Shown: one piece after another, positions 55,083-64,000 of the stretch | Position numbering within the stretch: position 1 is the stretch's first letter | How the letters are laid out: each line of letters opens with the position of its first letter | Assembly: GCF_010686725.1 (NCBI RefSeq) | Contig: NZ_JAAGWZ010000004.1 | Coordinates: 124,001-188,000 of the forward strand | DNA from: Galbitalea soli | GTDB lineage: Bacteria > Actinomycetota > Actinomycetes > Actinomycetales > Microbacteriaceae | Direction: 5' to 3' | Length of the DNA stretch: 64,000 nucleotides | Translations under genes and position numbers: made by a program | Notes under the pieces: generated by a model | Database searches by the model: none | The model's input: only the letters and a program-made list of their open reading frames with translations | What the model was told of the DNA's origin: nothing

Positions 55083-56300
55083 ATGAACCGCTCGCTCACC
55101 GCCCTGCTCGGCGCCCTCGAAGCCCTCGTGGTGGCCGCGATCGGCATCGGCATCCCGCTCGTGCCGCTCACCGTGCTCTGGGGTGCGCAGTACGGCTTCG
55201 CGCCCGACTGGGGCATCTTCTGGCGGGTCTCCGCCGACATCTGGCTCGTCGGCCACGGCGCCGACCTCGCGCTCACGCTCGACGCGGGGACCGCGAAGGC
55301 CTCCGGCTTCGCGGCCGCGGGCGCGCCGTTCACGATCACGATGGCCGCTCTCGGCTTCGCGCTGCTCACGGTTCTGCTCGCCCGACGGGCGGGGCACCGC
55401 ATCGCCGAGTTCGAGCACCGCGCCATCGCCGCGGCGACCGCGGTCGTGACCTTCGCGCTCCTCTCCCTCGGGATCGCGATCACCGCCCGCCAGCCGCTCG
55501 CCACCGGCTCGCTCGGGCAGGGCATCACGCTCCCCACGCTGGTGTTCGCGCTGGGGCTCCTGCTCGGGGGGCTGCGGGCGCGACGCGACGGGATCGACCT
55601 GGGCGAGGGGCCGGTGCTGCGCCGCATCGAGGGCTGGGTGCGGGGTGACGTGCGGGCGGTCATCCGCGCGGCGGTGCGCGGCGGTGCGGCGGCGACCCTC
55701 GCCGTGGTCTCGGTCGCGGCGGTCCTGCTCGCCGTGCTGCTGGCCGTCAACTATGCGGCGATCATCACGCTGTTCGAAGACATCCACGCGGGGCCTCTGG
55801 GCGGCGCGGCGCTCACCATCGGCCAGCTCGCCGTGCTGCCGAACCTCATCGTCTGGGTGGCGAGCTGGCTCGTCGGCCCCGGCTTCGCGATCGGCGCCGG
55901 GTCGAGCGTGAGCCCGGCCGCCACGATCCTGGGGCCGCTGCCCGCTGTTCCCGTGTTCGGCGCGATCCCGCACGTGGCGCCCGCCTTCGGCTTCGTCGGT
56001 CTGCTCGTGCCCGTGCTCGCGGGCTTCCTCGCGGGGGCCCTGCTGCACGGGCCGCTCGTGCCCGCGCTGCCGATGCCGCGGCGCACGCTGCTCAGCCTCG
56101 CGACGGCCGCGGCGATGGGCGTCGTCGGCGGGGTGCTGCTCGGCGCCCTCGCCTGGATGGCGGCGGGCGCGGTCGGCCCCGGTCGGCTCCAGGTGGTCGG
56201 ACCCGACCCGCTCGCGGTCGGCGGCTGGGCCGCGCTGGAGATCGGTCTCGCGGCGATCGCGGGGATGGCCGCCGCCTCCCGACGGGCGGCGGGCCGGTAG
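55083..56300 (+). CDS. DUF6350 (PerM-like) membrane protein
   Basis: A 405-residue membrane protein with about ten helices (e.g. ALEALVVAAIGIGIPLVPLTVLW, VVSVAAVLLAVLLAVNY, VGLLVPVLAGFLAGALL). Its position directly before purN and purH matches the mycobacterial PerM gene (Rv0955) as I recall, which has been linked to cell division and persistence. The ATG at 55083 follows TAGGGT by 9 nt. No catalytic motif is seen. Confidence 0.82.
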   Translation: MNRSLTALLGALEALVVAAIGIGIPLVPLTVLWGAQYGFAPDWGIFWRVSADIWLVGHGADLALTLDAGTAKASGFAAAGAPFTITMAALGFALLTVLLARRAGHRIAEFEHRAIAAATAVVTFALLSLGIAITARQPLATGSLGQGITLPTLVFALGLLLGGLRARRDGIDLGEGPVLRRIEGWVRGDVRAVIRAAVRGGAAATLAVVSVAAVLLAVLLAVNYAAIITLFEDIHAGPLGGAALTIGQLAVLPNLIVWVASWLVGPGFAIGAGSSVSPAATILGPLPAVPVFGAIPHVAPAFGFVGLLVPVLAGFLAGALLHGPLVPALPMPRRTLLSLATAAAMGVVGGVLLGALAWMAAGAVGPGRLQVVGPDPLAVGGWAALEIGLAAIAGMAAASRRAAGR

Positions 56301-56309
56301 GCTTGGCGC

Positions 56310-56903
56310 GTGCTTTCGCTGGTCGTTCTCATCTCCGGCGGCGGGTCCAACCTCCGGGCGTTGCTCGAAGCGTCGGAAGACGCCGAGTTCCCCGCCCGTG
56401 TCGTCGCGGTCGGGGCTGATCGCGACGCCGACGGCTTCGCCCACGCCGAGGAGTTCGGCATCCCCACCTTCTCTCTCGCGCTCTCGAGCTTCCCCGACCG
56501 GGAGAGCTGGGGCGACGCGATGCTCGAGCAGATCCGGGTGTGGCAGCCCGACCTCGTGATTCTCAGCGGCTTCATGAAGCTCGTGCCGCCCCGGGTCGTG
56601 GATGCCCTGGCACCCCACCTCATCAACACCCACCCCGCCTACCTGCCCGAGTTCCCCGGCGCGCACGGCGTGCGGGACGCGCTCGCCGCCGGTGTTCCCG
56701 AGACGGGGGCGAGCGTGATCGTCGTCGACAACGGGGTCGACAGCGGACCGATCATCTCGCAGCGGCGCGTGCCCGTTCTTCCCGGCGACACCGAGGAGAG
56801 CCTGCACAACCGCATCAAGCCCGTCGAACGCGAGCTGCTCATCCAGGCCGTGCTCGACATCGCCAACGGACACATCGACCTCAAGGAGCTGGCCACCGCA
56901 TGA
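56310..56903 (+). CDS. purN: Phosphoribosylglycinamide formyltransferase
   Basis: Third step of purine synthesis, using 10-formyl-THF. 197 residues. Motifs: [16 protein letters not shown] (phosphate loop), SGFMKLVPP, the catalytic Asn/His in [17 protein letters not shown], and the catalytic Asp in [11 protein letters not shown]. The GTG start lies 6 nt after TAGGCT, again suggesting a leaderless transcript. It overlaps purH by 4 nt. Confidence 0.97.
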   Translation: MLSLVVLISGGGSNLRALLEASEDAEFPARVVAVGADRDADGFAHAEEFGIPTFSLALSSFPDRESWGDAMLEQIRVWQPDLVILSGFMKLVPPRVVDALAPHLINTHPAYLPEFPGAHGVRDALAAGVPETGASVIVVDNGVDSGPIISQRRVPVLPGDTEESLHNRIKPVERELLIQAVLDIANGHIDLKELATA

Positions 56904-58510
56904 GCGGACCCACACACGACCCCGCCCTCTATCGCCACCGCGACGTCGTGCCGATCCGTCGCGCCCTCGTCTCGGTGAGCGACAAGACCGACCTCGTGGA
57001 GTTGGCGACGGCCCTGGCCGCGGCGGGAGTCGAGATCGTGTCGACCGGCTCGACGGCGCAGCGCATCGCGGAGGCGGGTATCCCGGTCACCGAGGTCGCG
57101 CAGGTCACCGGGTATCCGGAGTCGCTCGACGGCCGGGTGCGCACGCTGCACCCCGCCATCCACTCGGGGCTGCTCGCCGACTTGCGGCTCGCCGCGCACG
57201 AGAGCGAGCTGGCCGCTCAGGGCATCGCTCCCTTCGAGCTCGTCGTCTCCAACCTGTACCCCTTCGTCGAGACGATCGCCTCCGGGGTCACCGGCGACGC
57301 CGCGATCGAGCAGATCGACATCGGCGGCCCCGCGATGGTGCGGGCGTCGGCCAAGAACCACGCGAACGTCGCGATCGTCACCTCGCCCGCGAGCTACCCG
57401 CAGATCTACAAGGCGCTCACCCTGGGTGGCACGACGCTGCTGCAGCGTCAGCGTCTCGCCGCCGAGGCCTTCGCCCACACCGCGGCCTACGACCGGGCGG
57501 TCGCCGACTGGTTCGCGGCCGAGGTCTCGCCGGTGCGCTCGGCGACCGAGGCGGATGCGGCTCCCGCCGGTTTCGACGTGCACGCCGAGCTCTCGGCGAC
57601 CCTCCGTTACGGCGAGAACTCGCACCAGTTCGCGGCGCTGTACCTCCGCTCCGGTGGGCGCGGCATCGCGCAGGCCACCCAGCTCGGCGGCAAGGAGATG
57701 TCGTACAACAACTACGTAGACGCCGACGCCGCCCTCCGCGCCGCCTTCGACTTCGACGAGCCCGCGGTCGCGATCATCAAGCACGCGAACCCCTGCGGCA
57801 TCGCGGTCGCCGCGACCTCCGCCGCCGACGCGATCGCCTCCGCACACGAGCGCGCCCACGCCTGCGACCCGGTCTCCGCCTACGGCGGCGTGATCGCCGC
57901 GAACCGCGTCATCACCCTCGCTGCCGCGCAGTCGATCAAGCCGATCTTCACGGAGGTTGTCGTGGCGCCGGGCTACGAGCCCGAGGCGCTCGCGCTCCTG
58001 CAGGGCAAGAAGAACCTGCGCATCCTCCAGCTCCCCGCCGACTTCAGCCGCGAGACCGTCGAGTTCAAGCAGCTCTCCGGCGGGCTTCTCGTCCAGGATG
58101 TCGACGCGCACTTCGCCCCCTTCGACTCCTGGACGCTCGCGGCCGGTCCCGCCGCCGACGAGCGCACCCGTGCCGACCTCGAGTTCGCGTGGCGCGCCTG
58201 CCGCGCGGTCAAGTCCAACGCCATCCTGCTCGCCACGGACGGCGCCTCGGTCGGGGTCGGAATGGGTCAGGTCAACCGGGTGGACTCGTGCAACCTCGCA
58301 GTCACGCGGGCGGGGAGCCGGGCATCCGGAAGCGTCGCCGCGTCGGACGCCTTCTTCCCCTTCGCCGACGGGGCGGAGATCCTGCTCGCGGCGGGCGTGC
58401 GCGCCATCGTCCAGCCGGGCGGCTCCATCCGCGACGAGGAGGTCGTGGCCGCGGCCGAGGCCGCCGGGGTCACCATGTACTTCACGGGGGAGCGCCACTT
58501 CTTCCACTGA
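56900..58510 (+). CDS. purH: Bifunctional AICAR transformylase / IMP cyclohydrolase
   Basis: Last two steps to IMP. 536 residues. The N-terminal MGS-like cyclohydrolase shows [26 protein letters not shown] and [16 protein letters not shown]. The C-terminal transformylase has [27 protein letters not shown] and [13 protein letters not shown], ending in FTGERHFFH with the conserved RHFxH. The ATG overlaps the purN stop (ATGA). Confidence 0.98.
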   Translation: MSGPTHDPALYRHRDVVPIRRALVSVSDKTDLVELATALAAAGVEIVSTGSTAQRIAEAGIPVTEVAQVTGYPESLDGRVRTLHPAIHSGLLADLRLAAHESELAAQGIAPFELVVSNLYPFVETIASGVTGDAAIEQIDIGGPAMVRASAKNHANVAIVTSPASYPQIYKALTLGGTTLLQRQRLAAEAFAHTAAYDRAVADWFAAEVSPVRSATEADAAPAGFDVHAELSATLRYGENSHQFAALYLRSGGRGIAQATQLGGKEMSYNNYVDADAALRAAFDFDEPAVAIIKHANPCGIAVAATSAADAIASAHERAHACDPVSAYGGVIAANRVITLAAAQSIKPIFTEVVVAPGYEPEALALLQGKKNLRILQLPADFSRETVEFKQLSGGLLVQDVDAHFAPFDSWTLAAGPAADERTRADLEFAWRACRAVKSNAILLATDGASVGVGMGQVNRVDSCNLAVTRAGSRASGSVAASDAFFPFADGAEILLAAGVRAIVQPGGSIRDEEVVAAAEAAGVTMYFTGERHFFH

Positions 58511-58540
58511 GCGGGCGGGCTTCGCGCTAGTGTCTGGGGC

Positions 58541-59353
58541 ATGACCACCACCACGCCTCAGCCCACCCCCGCAGCGCCCTCCCGCAGCGGCGTGCACCGT
58601 GTCGCGCTCGTGCGCCCACCGGTGGCGCGGCTGGCGGAGGGCGAGCTGACGCACCTGGAACGGGTTCCCGTCGACGTCGATCTCGCGTTGACGCAGTGGC
58701 GCGGGTACGTGGCCGCGCTGGGTCGCGAGGGCTTCACCACGATCGAGGTGCAGCGCGCGGATGATCATCCCGACTCCGTCTTCATCGAAGACACCGTCGT
58801 CGTGCTCGGCCAGACCGCCGTGGTCGCCAGCCCGGGCGCGGAGTCGCGCCGCGGCGAGCCACTCGAGGTGGAGAGCGTGCTCACCCAGCTGGGACTCGAT
58901 ATCCGCCCCATCGAACTGCCCGGGACCCTCGACGGCGGGGACGTGCTCAAGATCGGCACGACCGTGTACATCGGTCGCGGGGGGCGCACGAACGCCGAGG
59001 GCATCCGGCAGTTCCGCGTGATCGCGTCGGGGCTCGGGTACAGCGTGGTCACCGTGCCGATCTCGAAGGTGCTGCACCTCAAGAGCGCCGTCACCGCGCT
59101 CCCGGACGGCACCGTCATCGGATTCGACGGCACGGTGGAGCATCGTGAGCTGTTTCCGCGCTACCTGCCCGTGCCCGAGGAGAAGGGCGTCGCCGTCGTC
59201 GTGCTGGCACCGGATGCCGTGCTGATGTCCTCCGACGCGCCACAGACGGCGGCCCTGATCGAGGATCTCGGCTACCGCGTGGTCACCGTCGACATCAGCG
59301 AGTTCGAGAAGCTCGAGGGCTGCGTCACCTGCCTGTCGGTGCGGATCCGCTGA
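58541..59353 (+). CDS. Dimethylargininase (DDAH)
   Basis: Hydrolyses N(G),N(G)-dimethylarginine to citrulline and dimethylamine. 270 residues of the amidinotransferase/DDAH fold. Key places: [14 protein letters not shown] (acidic residues), [11 protein letters not shown] (catalytic His) and the C-terminal [12 protein letters not shown] (catalytic Cys264). Residues 1-18 are a variable Thr/Pro-rich extension. TAGTGT lies 7 nt before the ATG. Arginine deiminase is the main alternative but is longer and has different motifs. Confidence 0.93.
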   Translation: MTTTTPQPTPAAPSRSGVHRVALVRPPVARLAEGELTHLERVPVDVDLALTQWRGYVAALGREGFTTIEVQRADDHPDSVFIEDTVVVLGQTAVVASPGAESRRGEPLEVESVLTQLGLDIRPIELPGTLDGGDVLKIGTTVYIGRGGRTNAEGIRQFRVIASGLGYSVVTVPISKVLHLKSAVTALPDGTVIGFDGTVEHRELFPRYLPVPEEKGVAVVVLAPDAVLMSSDAPQTAALIEDLGYRVVTVDISEFEKLEGCVTCLSVRIR

Positions 59354-59372
59354 GCGGGCGAAAACTTCTTCT

Positions 59373-59401
59373 TGCCTTCCCTCCGAGAATGCCTTTAGTC
59401 T
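59373..59401 (+). promoter_or_regulatory. Candidate promoter of the leader ORF / ABC exporter
   Basis: TTGCCT (59373-59378) and TAGTCT (59396-59401) are spaced by 17 nt. CCCTCC (59379-59384) and GGAGGG (59402-59407) form a perfect inverted repeat across the spacer and expected start site, which could be a repressor site. Confidence 0.45.
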
Positions 59402-59480
59402 GGAGGGCTGCTCAGGGGTCTGCAGGACGCAAGCCTTCACTCCCGGCGGCCTACGAATGAGTCGCACACAGGAGGACGCC

Positions 59481-59567
59481 ATGACCATGACAGAGATCGC
59501 TTCGGCACGCACCATCGCGGAAACCGGCGCTGTCATCGGTGGCGTCGCCCTCAGGCCGCGAGCCTGA
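59481..59567 (+). CDS. 28-residue leader peptide upstream of the ABC exporter
   Basis: A perfect AGGAGG (59470-59475) with a 5-nt spacer precedes an ATG opening a 28-codon frame, M-T-M-T-E-I-A-S-A-R-T-I-A-E-T, then a hydrophobic GAVIGGVAL and basic RPRA end. The stop codon lies in the right arm of a hairpin (59551-59567). The Shine-Dalgarno is among the best in the window, so translation is likely. Its place 143 nt before a heterodimeric ABC exporter parallels antibiotic-responsive leader peptides such as BmrB of Bacillus bmrCD. Sequence homology to that peptide is not claimed. Confidence 0.6.
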   Translation: MTMTEIASARTIAETGAVIGGVALRPRA

Positions 59568-59627
59568 TCCGCTCCTTCACGCCGTCACGCAGCGACAGTC
59601 CCCGCCGAGACTCGCCCCGACGCGAGT
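59551..59627 (+). promoter_or_regulatory. Hairpins after the leader ORF, possible attenuator
   Basis: TCAGGC-CGCGA-GCCTGA (59551-59567) overlaps the leader stop codon, and ACTCGC-N6-GCGAGT (59610-59627) follows. A short GCGAC/GTCGC pair lies further on near 59670. A ribosome paused on the leader would block the first hairpin. No strong U tract is visible, so termination might need Rho. The remainder of the 356-nt gap to 59709 shows nothing else. Confidence 0.4.
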
Positions 59628-59709
59628 CCTGCTGCCGCTTCCCCTCCCGATAACCACCAGTTCCGCGACCCTCGCGTCGCGCACCCCTCTCTCCGTCTAG
59701 GGAATCCCC

Positions 59710-61629
59710 ATGTCTTCATCGACGACCCCCTCGGGTCGCCCCGCATCATCCGCCACCGACGATCTCCTCGCCGGCGCCCCCGTCTCCGGCGACCCCGCCG
59801 GCGAATTCCGCGCCCCCGAGGCGCCGCCGGCACCCCGCATCGCCGCGCGCCTCGGCACCTTCCAGGCGATCCTGCGTCTGTATCCCTACGCGAAGCCCGC
59901 CATGCCGCGGGTGTACCTGGGGATGGTCGCGGCGCTCCTCGCCGGAGTGGTGGCGCTGCTCATCCCGCAGGTGCTCAAGGGGCTCGTCGACGGCCCGCTC
60001 AGTTCGGGTGACTCGGGCCAGATCTGGCCCGCCGTCGCGATCGTGGTCGCTCTCGGCGTCGGAGAGGCGATCCTCATCGCGCTGCGCCGCTGGTTCGTGC
60101 TGCAGCCCGGCACGCACGTCGAGGCGAGCCTGCGCAATTCGCTCTACAACCGCCTGCAAGACCTCCCCGTGAGCTTCCACGACCGGTGGCCCTCGGGGCA
60201 GCTGCTCTCGCGCGCGGTGAGCGACCTCAACCTCATCCGCCGCTGGATCTCCTTCGGCCTCGTGCTGCTCATCGTCAACGTGCTCACGATCATCGTCGGC
60301 TTCTTCTTCCTCGTGAGCATCTCGTGGATTCTGGGCGTGGTCTTCGTCGTCTGCTCGATCCCGCTCTGGATCTACGGCTACCTCTTCGAGAACAAGTACT
60401 CGACGGTGGCACGCCGCAGCCAGGATCAGGCGGGCGACCTCGCGACCGCGGTCGAGGAGTCGGTGCACGGCATCCGCGTGCTCAAGGCCTTCGGTCGCGG
60501 CAAGTACTCGCTCGAGAACTTCTCCCGGCAGGCCGACGACCTGCGCGGCACGGAGATCGAGAAGGCGCGAGCCATCGCCGGAATCTGGCTCTGGCTCATC
60601 CTCGTTCCCGACGTGACCTTCGCGCTGTGCCTCCTCGCGGGCGTCTGGCTCGCCTCCTCCGGGCAGATCACCGCGGGCGAGCTCGTCGCCTTCTTCGCGA
60701 CGGCGACCGTGCTGCGGTTCCCGGTCGAGTCGATCGGCTTCCTGCTCTCGATGACCTTCGACACGCGCACCGCGGCCGACCGCTTCTTCGAGGTCATGGA
60801 CGCCCCCAATACGATCACCGACCCGGCGGTGCCGGTCCACATCGCGCATCCCGAGGGACGGCTGGAGTTTCACGACGTGCACTTCCGCTACCAGGACTCG
60901 GCCGCGCAGTACCCCGATCTGATCGACGGCGTGACCCTCGCGCTCGAGCCCGGCGAGACCATGGCGCTCGTCGGCCTCACCGGCTCGGGCAAGTCCACGA
61001 TCACGGCCCTCACCACGCGCCTGTACGACGTGACCGGCGGCTCGATCACGCTCGACGGGGTCGACATCCGCGATCTCAGCCGGTTCGAACTGCGCCGACA
61101 CATCGCGATGGCGTTCGAGGACGCGACCCTGTTCTCGGCCTCCGTGCGCGACAACGTGCTGCTGGGTCGTCCCGAGGCGAGCGAGGATGACCTTGCCGAA
61201 GCCCTCGACATCGCGCAGGCCTCCTTCGTCTACGAGCTGCCCGAGGGTCTCGACACGAAGGTGGGCGAAGAGGGCCTGAGCCTCTCCGGTGGCCAACGTC
61301 AGCGGCTCGCGCTCGCGCGCGCGGTCGCCGCGAAGCCCGAGGTGCTCGTGCTCGACGACCCGCTGTCGGCGCTGGACGTGGACACGGAGGCCCTCGTCGA
61401 GGCGGCTCTGCGGCGCATCCTCGCCTCGACCACCGCGCTCATCGTCGCGCACCGGCCGTCGACCGTCATGCTCGCCGACCGGGTCGCACTGCTCGAGGGC
61501 GGGCGCATCACCGCGGTGGGCACCCACTCGCAGTTGCTCGCGACGAGCGACCACTACCGCTTCGTCATCTCCAGCCTGGAAGACGACGACGCGAACGAGA
61601 ACGACCCGAGAGAGGGGGCACTGCGATGA
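59710..61629 (+). CDS. Heterodimeric ABC exporter subunit with degenerate catalytic site
   Basis: A 639-residue half-transporter: a Ser/Ala-rich N-terminus of about 50 residues, six membrane helices, then the nucleotide-binding domain. Walker [10 protein letters not shown] (about residue 422), signature [16 protein letters not shown] (about 524), Walker [13 protein letters not shown] and H-loop IVAHRPST. Asp replaces the catalytic Glu after the Walker B Asp, so its own Walker site is degenerate. The next gene has the opposite defect. This is the TM287/BmrC-like role in an asymmetric exporter. Its substrate is unknown, drug or lipid being likely. Confidence 0.94.
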   Translation: MSSSTTPSGRPASSATDDLLAGAPVSGDPAGEFRAPEAPPAPRIAARLGTFQAILRLYPYAKPAMPRVYLGMVAALLAGVVALLIPQVLKGLVDGPLSSGDSGQIWPAVAIVVALGVGEAILIALRRWFVLQPGTHVEASLRNSLYNRLQDLPVSFHDRWPSGQLLSRAVSDLNLIRRWISFGLVLLIVNVLTIIVGFFFLVSISWILGVVFVVCSIPLWIYGYLFENKYSTVARRSQDQAGDLATAVEESVHGIRVLKAFGRGKYSLENFSRQADDLRGTEIEKARAIAGIWLWLILVPDVTFALCLLAGVWLASSGQITAGELVAFFATATVLRFPVESIGFLLSMTFDTRTAADRFFEVMDAPNTITDPAVPVHIAHPEGRLEFHDVHFRYQDSAAQYPDLIDGVTLALEPGETMALVGLTGSGKSTITALTTRLYDVTGGSITLDGVDIRDLSRFELRRHIAMAFEDATLFSASVRDNVLLGRPEASEDDLAEALDIAQASFVYELPEGLDTKVGEEGLSLSGGQRQRLALARAVAAKPEVLVLDDPLSALDVDTEALVEAALRRILASTTALIVAHRPSTVMLADRVALLEGGRITAVGTHSQLLATSDHYRFVISSLEDDDANENDPREGALR

Positions 61630-63434
61630 GCGTCGTCGGAGTGGAAGGCGAAGAGCGCCAGGACCTGAGCGCCGAGGAGAGCAAGCAGCTGCGGGAGCGG
61701 TCGACGCGACTGCTCGGCTCGCTGCTCGCGCCGCTGCGCGGAACCGTGGTCCTCACTGTCGCGATCGTGGTGGTGTCGACTCTTGCGCAGGTCGCGGGCC
61801 CCGCGCTCATCGCCTACGGGATCGACGTCGGCCTCCCCGCCCTCCTGAAGCAGCAGGACTGGATGCCGCTCTCGCTCACGGTGGTGGCCTACCTCGTGGC
61901 CGCGGTCATCGGCGCGGCGCTCATCGCGTGGTACACGGTGATGAGCGCGCGCATCAGCCAGGCCATCCTGTTCGATCTGCGCAAGCGCGTGTTCCTGCAC
62001 ACCCAGCGACTGAGCCTCGAGTTCCACGAGAGCTACACCTCGGGGCGCATCATCGCGCGGCAGACGAGCGACCTCGACTCGATCCGCGAACTGCTCGACT
62101 CGGGCATCAACCAGCTCATCCAGGGGCTGCTCTACATGGTGTTCATCGCGATCGCCATGTTCTCGCTCGACTGGGTGAGCGGGGTCGTGCTGTTCGTCTC
62201 GCTCGTGCCGCTGTACTTCTTGAGCCGGTGGTTCCAGACGCGCTCGCAGAAGCTCTTCCGGCTCTCGCGGGTGGCCTCGGCGCGCCTCATCGTGCACTTC
62301 GTGGAGACCATGACGGGAATCCGCGCGGTCAAGGCGTTCCGCAAGGAGAAGCGCAATGAGCGGGAGTTCGGCGAGCTCGTCGAGGACTACCGCGATGTCA
62401 ATGGCAAGGTGATCCAGCTGTTCGGGATCTTCGACCCCGGGCTCGTGCTCATCGGCAATGTGACCCTCGCGGTCGTGCTGCTCATCGGCGGACTGCGGGT
62501 CGCCTCCGGCGGTATCGAGATCGGCGCCCTCCTCGCGGTGCTGCTGTACACGCGGCAGTTCTTCGCGCCGGCGGAGGAGATGGCGATGTTCTATAACTCC
62601 TACCAGTCGGCGGCCGCCGCGCTGGAGAAGATCTCGGGCGTGCTGGAGGAGCAGCCGAGCGTGCCGGACCCGACGCGACCGATCGATCTGTGGAAGGCGA
62701 AGGGGCGCATCACCTTCGACGCGGTGCGCTTCGAGTACACCGAGGATCGCGTGGTGCTGCCGACCTTCGATCTGGAGATCCCGGCGGGGCAGACGATCGC
62801 GCTCGTCGGCTCGACCGGCGCGGGCAAGTCGACGCTCGCGAAGCTCATCTCGCGGTTCTACGACCCGAGCAACGGCAGCGTGCTGCTCGACGGCATCGAC
62901 CTTCGCCGGCTGCACCCGAAAGACCTGCGTCGCGCGATCGTCATGGTCACGCAGGAGGCGTACCTGTTCTCGGGCACCGTCGCCGACAACATCGCCCTCG
63001 GCAAGCCGGAGGCGAGCCGCGAGGAGATCGTGGCGGCGGCGAAGGCGGTCGGCGCGCACGAGTTCATCCAGAGCCTGCCGAACGGCTACGACACCGATGT
63101 GAATAAGCGCGGTGGGCGGGTGTCGGCGGGGCAGCGCCAGCTGCTCTCCTTCGCGCGCGCGTTCATCGCCGACCCGGTGGTGCTCATCCTCGACGAGGCG
63201 ACCGCCTCGCTCGACATCCCGAGCGAGCGGCTCGTGCAGGAGGGGCTGCAGACCCTGCTCGCCGACCGCACCGCGATCATCATCGCCCACCGGCTCTCCA
63301 CCGTGGCCATCGCCGATCGCGTGCTCGTGATGGAGCACGGTGTGCTCGTGGAGGACGGCACGCCCGCCGACCTCATCGCGGGCACGGGACGATTCGCGCA
63401 GCTGCACGCAGCCTGGCGCGACTCGCTCGTGTAG
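61626..63434 (+). CDS. Heterodimeric ABC exporter subunit with catalytic Glu
   Basis: A 602-residue half-transporter overlapping its partner by 4 nt (ATGA). Six membrane helices, e.g. [20 protein letters not shown] and [19 protein letters not shown]. The nucleotide-binding domain has Walker [10 protein letters not shown] (about residue 395), Walker [13 protein letters not shown] with the catalytic Glu, and H-loop IIIAHRLST. The signature reads [15 protein letters not shown], deviating from LSGGQ. The competent ATP site is therefore formed by this Walker A/B with the LSGGQ of the first subunit, as in TM287/288 and BmrCD. Confidence 0.95.
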   Translation: MSVVGVEGEERQDLSAEESKQLRERSTRLLGSLLAPLRGTVVLTVAIVVVSTLAQVAGPALIAYGIDVGLPALLKQQDWMPLSLTVVAYLVAAVIGAALIAWYTVMSARISQAILFDLRKRVFLHTQRLSLEFHESYTSGRIIARQTSDLDSIRELLDSGINQLIQGLLYMVFIAIAMFSLDWVSGVVLFVSLVPLYFLSRWFQTRSQKLFRLSRVASARLIVHFVETMTGIRAVKAFRKEKRNEREFGELVEDYRDVNGKVIQLFGIFDPGLVLIGNVTLAVVLLIGGLRVASGGIEIGALLAVLLYTRQFFAPAEEMAMFYNSYQSAAAALEKISGVLEEQPSVPDPTRPIDLWKAKGRITFDAVRFEYTEDRVVLPTFDLEIPAGQTIALVGSTGAGKSTLAKLISRFYDPSNGSVLLDGIDLRRLHPKDLRRAIVMVTQEAYLFSGTVADNIALGKPEASREEIVAAAKAVGAHEFIQSLPNGYDTDVNKRGGRVSAGQRQLLSFARAFIADPVVLILDEATASLDIPSERLVQEGLQTLLADRTAIIIAHRLSTVAIADRVLVMEHGVLVEDGTPADLIAGTGRFAQLHAAWRDSLV

Positions 63435-63492
63435 CGCGGCGGGCGTCGCTCGTGGCGCGGGCGACTCGTGGCGCCGGCGACACCTGCCGTGG

Positions 63493-63533
63493 GCGCGGCG
63501 CATCCCGGCTCCTCAGCTCGGGATGTGCCGCGC
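63493..63533. terminator. Terminator between the ABC exporter and the ATL gene
   Basis: GCGCGGCGCATCCCG (63493-63507) pairs with CGGGATGTGCCGCGC (63519-63533): 15 bp with one G-T pair and an 11-nt loop. It lies 58 nt after the exporter stop and includes the final codons and stop of the convergent ATL gene. Confidence 0.75.
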
Positions 63534-63914
63534 TCGCGCGATGTCGACGCGGTAGCTCTCCGCGTCGCGCACGGCTCCCCGCAGCGGCGTGCCCTCCGCG
63601 CGGTAGTGCTCGAGCGCCCGCGCGCCGTGGTCGACGGGCGGATGACCGCTCGCCCGCACCACGCGCCACCACGGCAGCTCGCCGCCGTAGTACGCCATCA
63701 CCTGACCGACCGCGCGCGCGGCCCGCGAACCCAGCGCCGCCGCCACGTCGCCGTAGCTCATCACGCGACCCGGCGGGATGTCGCTGACGACCGCGACCAC
63801 GCGGCTCACGAAGTCGTCATCGGGCGGGCGCCGCACGGGTTCGTCGTCGGGCGCGCGCTCGCCGGCGTCGCGCCGGTCCGGCCCGGGCACGCGCGTCACC
63901 TCAGAGCGCCTCAC
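63513..63914 (-). CDS. Alkyltransferase-like (ATL) DNA-binding protein
   Basis: Up to 133 residues; the first 35 or so are charged and the true start may be a later GTG (63899 or 63890). The C-terminal MGMT fold includes DFVSRVVAVVSDIPPGRVMSYGDVAAALG and RAVGQVMAYYGGELPWWRVVRASG. In O6-alkylguanine transferases the active site is P-C-H-R-V; here it is P-W-W-R-V, so the protein cannot accept alkyl groups. ATL proteins instead flag alkylated guanines for nucleotide excision repair. The stop lies inside a terminator hairpin. Confidence 0.9.
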   Translation of the reverse strand: MRRSEVTRVPGPDRRDAGERAPDDEPVRRPPDDDFVSRVVAVVSDIPPGRVMSYGDVAAALGSRAARAVGQVMAYYGGELPWWRVVRASGHPPVDHGARALEHYRAEGTPLRGAVRDAESYRVDIARARHIPS

Positions 63915-63915
63915 C

Positions 63916-64000
63916 TCAGAGCTCGAGGGCGCCGATGTTCTCGCCGTACTGCGTCTGGCCGATCACGGTGAACCCCGTGCGGAGGAAGAACTGCTCGGGA
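63916..64000 (-). CDS. GNAT-like acetyltransferase, 3' end only
   Basis: The frame open from the window edge to the TGA at 63916-63918 gives EQFFLRTGFTVIGQTQYGEN followed by IGALEL. The F-F-L-R-x-G-F pattern followed by V-I-G is typical of the C-terminus of GNAT acetyltransferases. Only about 28 codons are present, so the substrate is unknown. It ends 2 nt before the GTG of the ATL gene, with which it is probably co-transcribed. Confidence 0.65.
   Translation of the reverse strand, partial: PEQFFLRTGFTVIGQTQYGENIGALEL

Noticed and set aside
54273-59536. Minus-strand frames of 880 and 965 codons
   Set aside because: Antisense to DhaM, DUF6350, purN, purH and DDAH; the translations are His/Arg/Asp-rich without family features.

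Overview
The window is about 64 kb of very GC-rich actinobacterial chromosome, most likely from a member of the Microbacteriaceae. This rests on codon bias, family content and gene order, not on a database search. Much of the order matches two blocks I recall from Mycobacterium tuberculosis. The first (1-19.5 kb) runs metallophosphoesterase, PonA2-like PBP, DUF4177, RidA, acs, tad genes, topA, holB. The second runs uvrD/pcrA, sucC-sucD, then DUF6350, purN, purH.

Layout. 1-7.5 kb: end of thymidine kinase, tRNA-Pro(CGG), metallophosphoesterase, two tandem paralogous bifunctional PBPs (only the second has PASTA repeats), DUF4177 and RidA. 7.5-13.3 kb: acetyl-CoA synthetase and a compact Tad/Flp pilus locus with a pentapeptide-encoding minisatellite. 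13.4-20.2 kb: topA, tmk, holB, a secreted S33-type hydrolase and a TetR regulator. 20.3-22.4 kb: tRNA-Thr(CGT) followed by the decayed remains of an integrated element (3' half of an integrase, a chimeric hypothetical gene, a truncated hypothetical gene). 22.4-27 kb: SnoaL-like protein, PatB/MalY-type lyase, and an ABC-2 exporter with its TetR regulator. 27.4-35 kb: guaB3, glpD, a K+/H+ antiporter pair, SURF1, DUF3817 and guaA, which has no ordinary start codon and appears to start at ATT. 35-42.6 kb: small membrane proteins, GDPD, UvrD/PcrA helicase, MpaB-like protein, sucCD.

42.6-55 kb is a glycerol/dihydroxyacetone island placed between sucCD and DUF6350-purNH. It holds a Rieske oxygenase, an orphan dhaL, glpK, glpF, a second glpD, a SorC-type regulator, an IclR-type regulator, dhaK, dhaL and an 820-residue DhaM with fused EIIA, HPr and complete Enzyme I. 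GlpF would admit glycerol, GlpK/GlpD would take it to DHAP, and DhaK-DhaL-DhaM would phosphorylate dihydroxyacetone from PEP. Candidate operators are visible for both regulators, and a 13-codon leader ORF is coupled to dhaK.

55-64 kb: DUF6350, purN, purH, dimethylargininase, a heterodimeric ABC exporter preceded by a 28-codon leader ORF with hairpins, an alkyltransferase-like (ATL) protein and the end of a GNAT acetyltransferase. Many genes have a TAnnnT hexamer 6-7 nt before the start codon, which suggests leaderless transcripts are common here.
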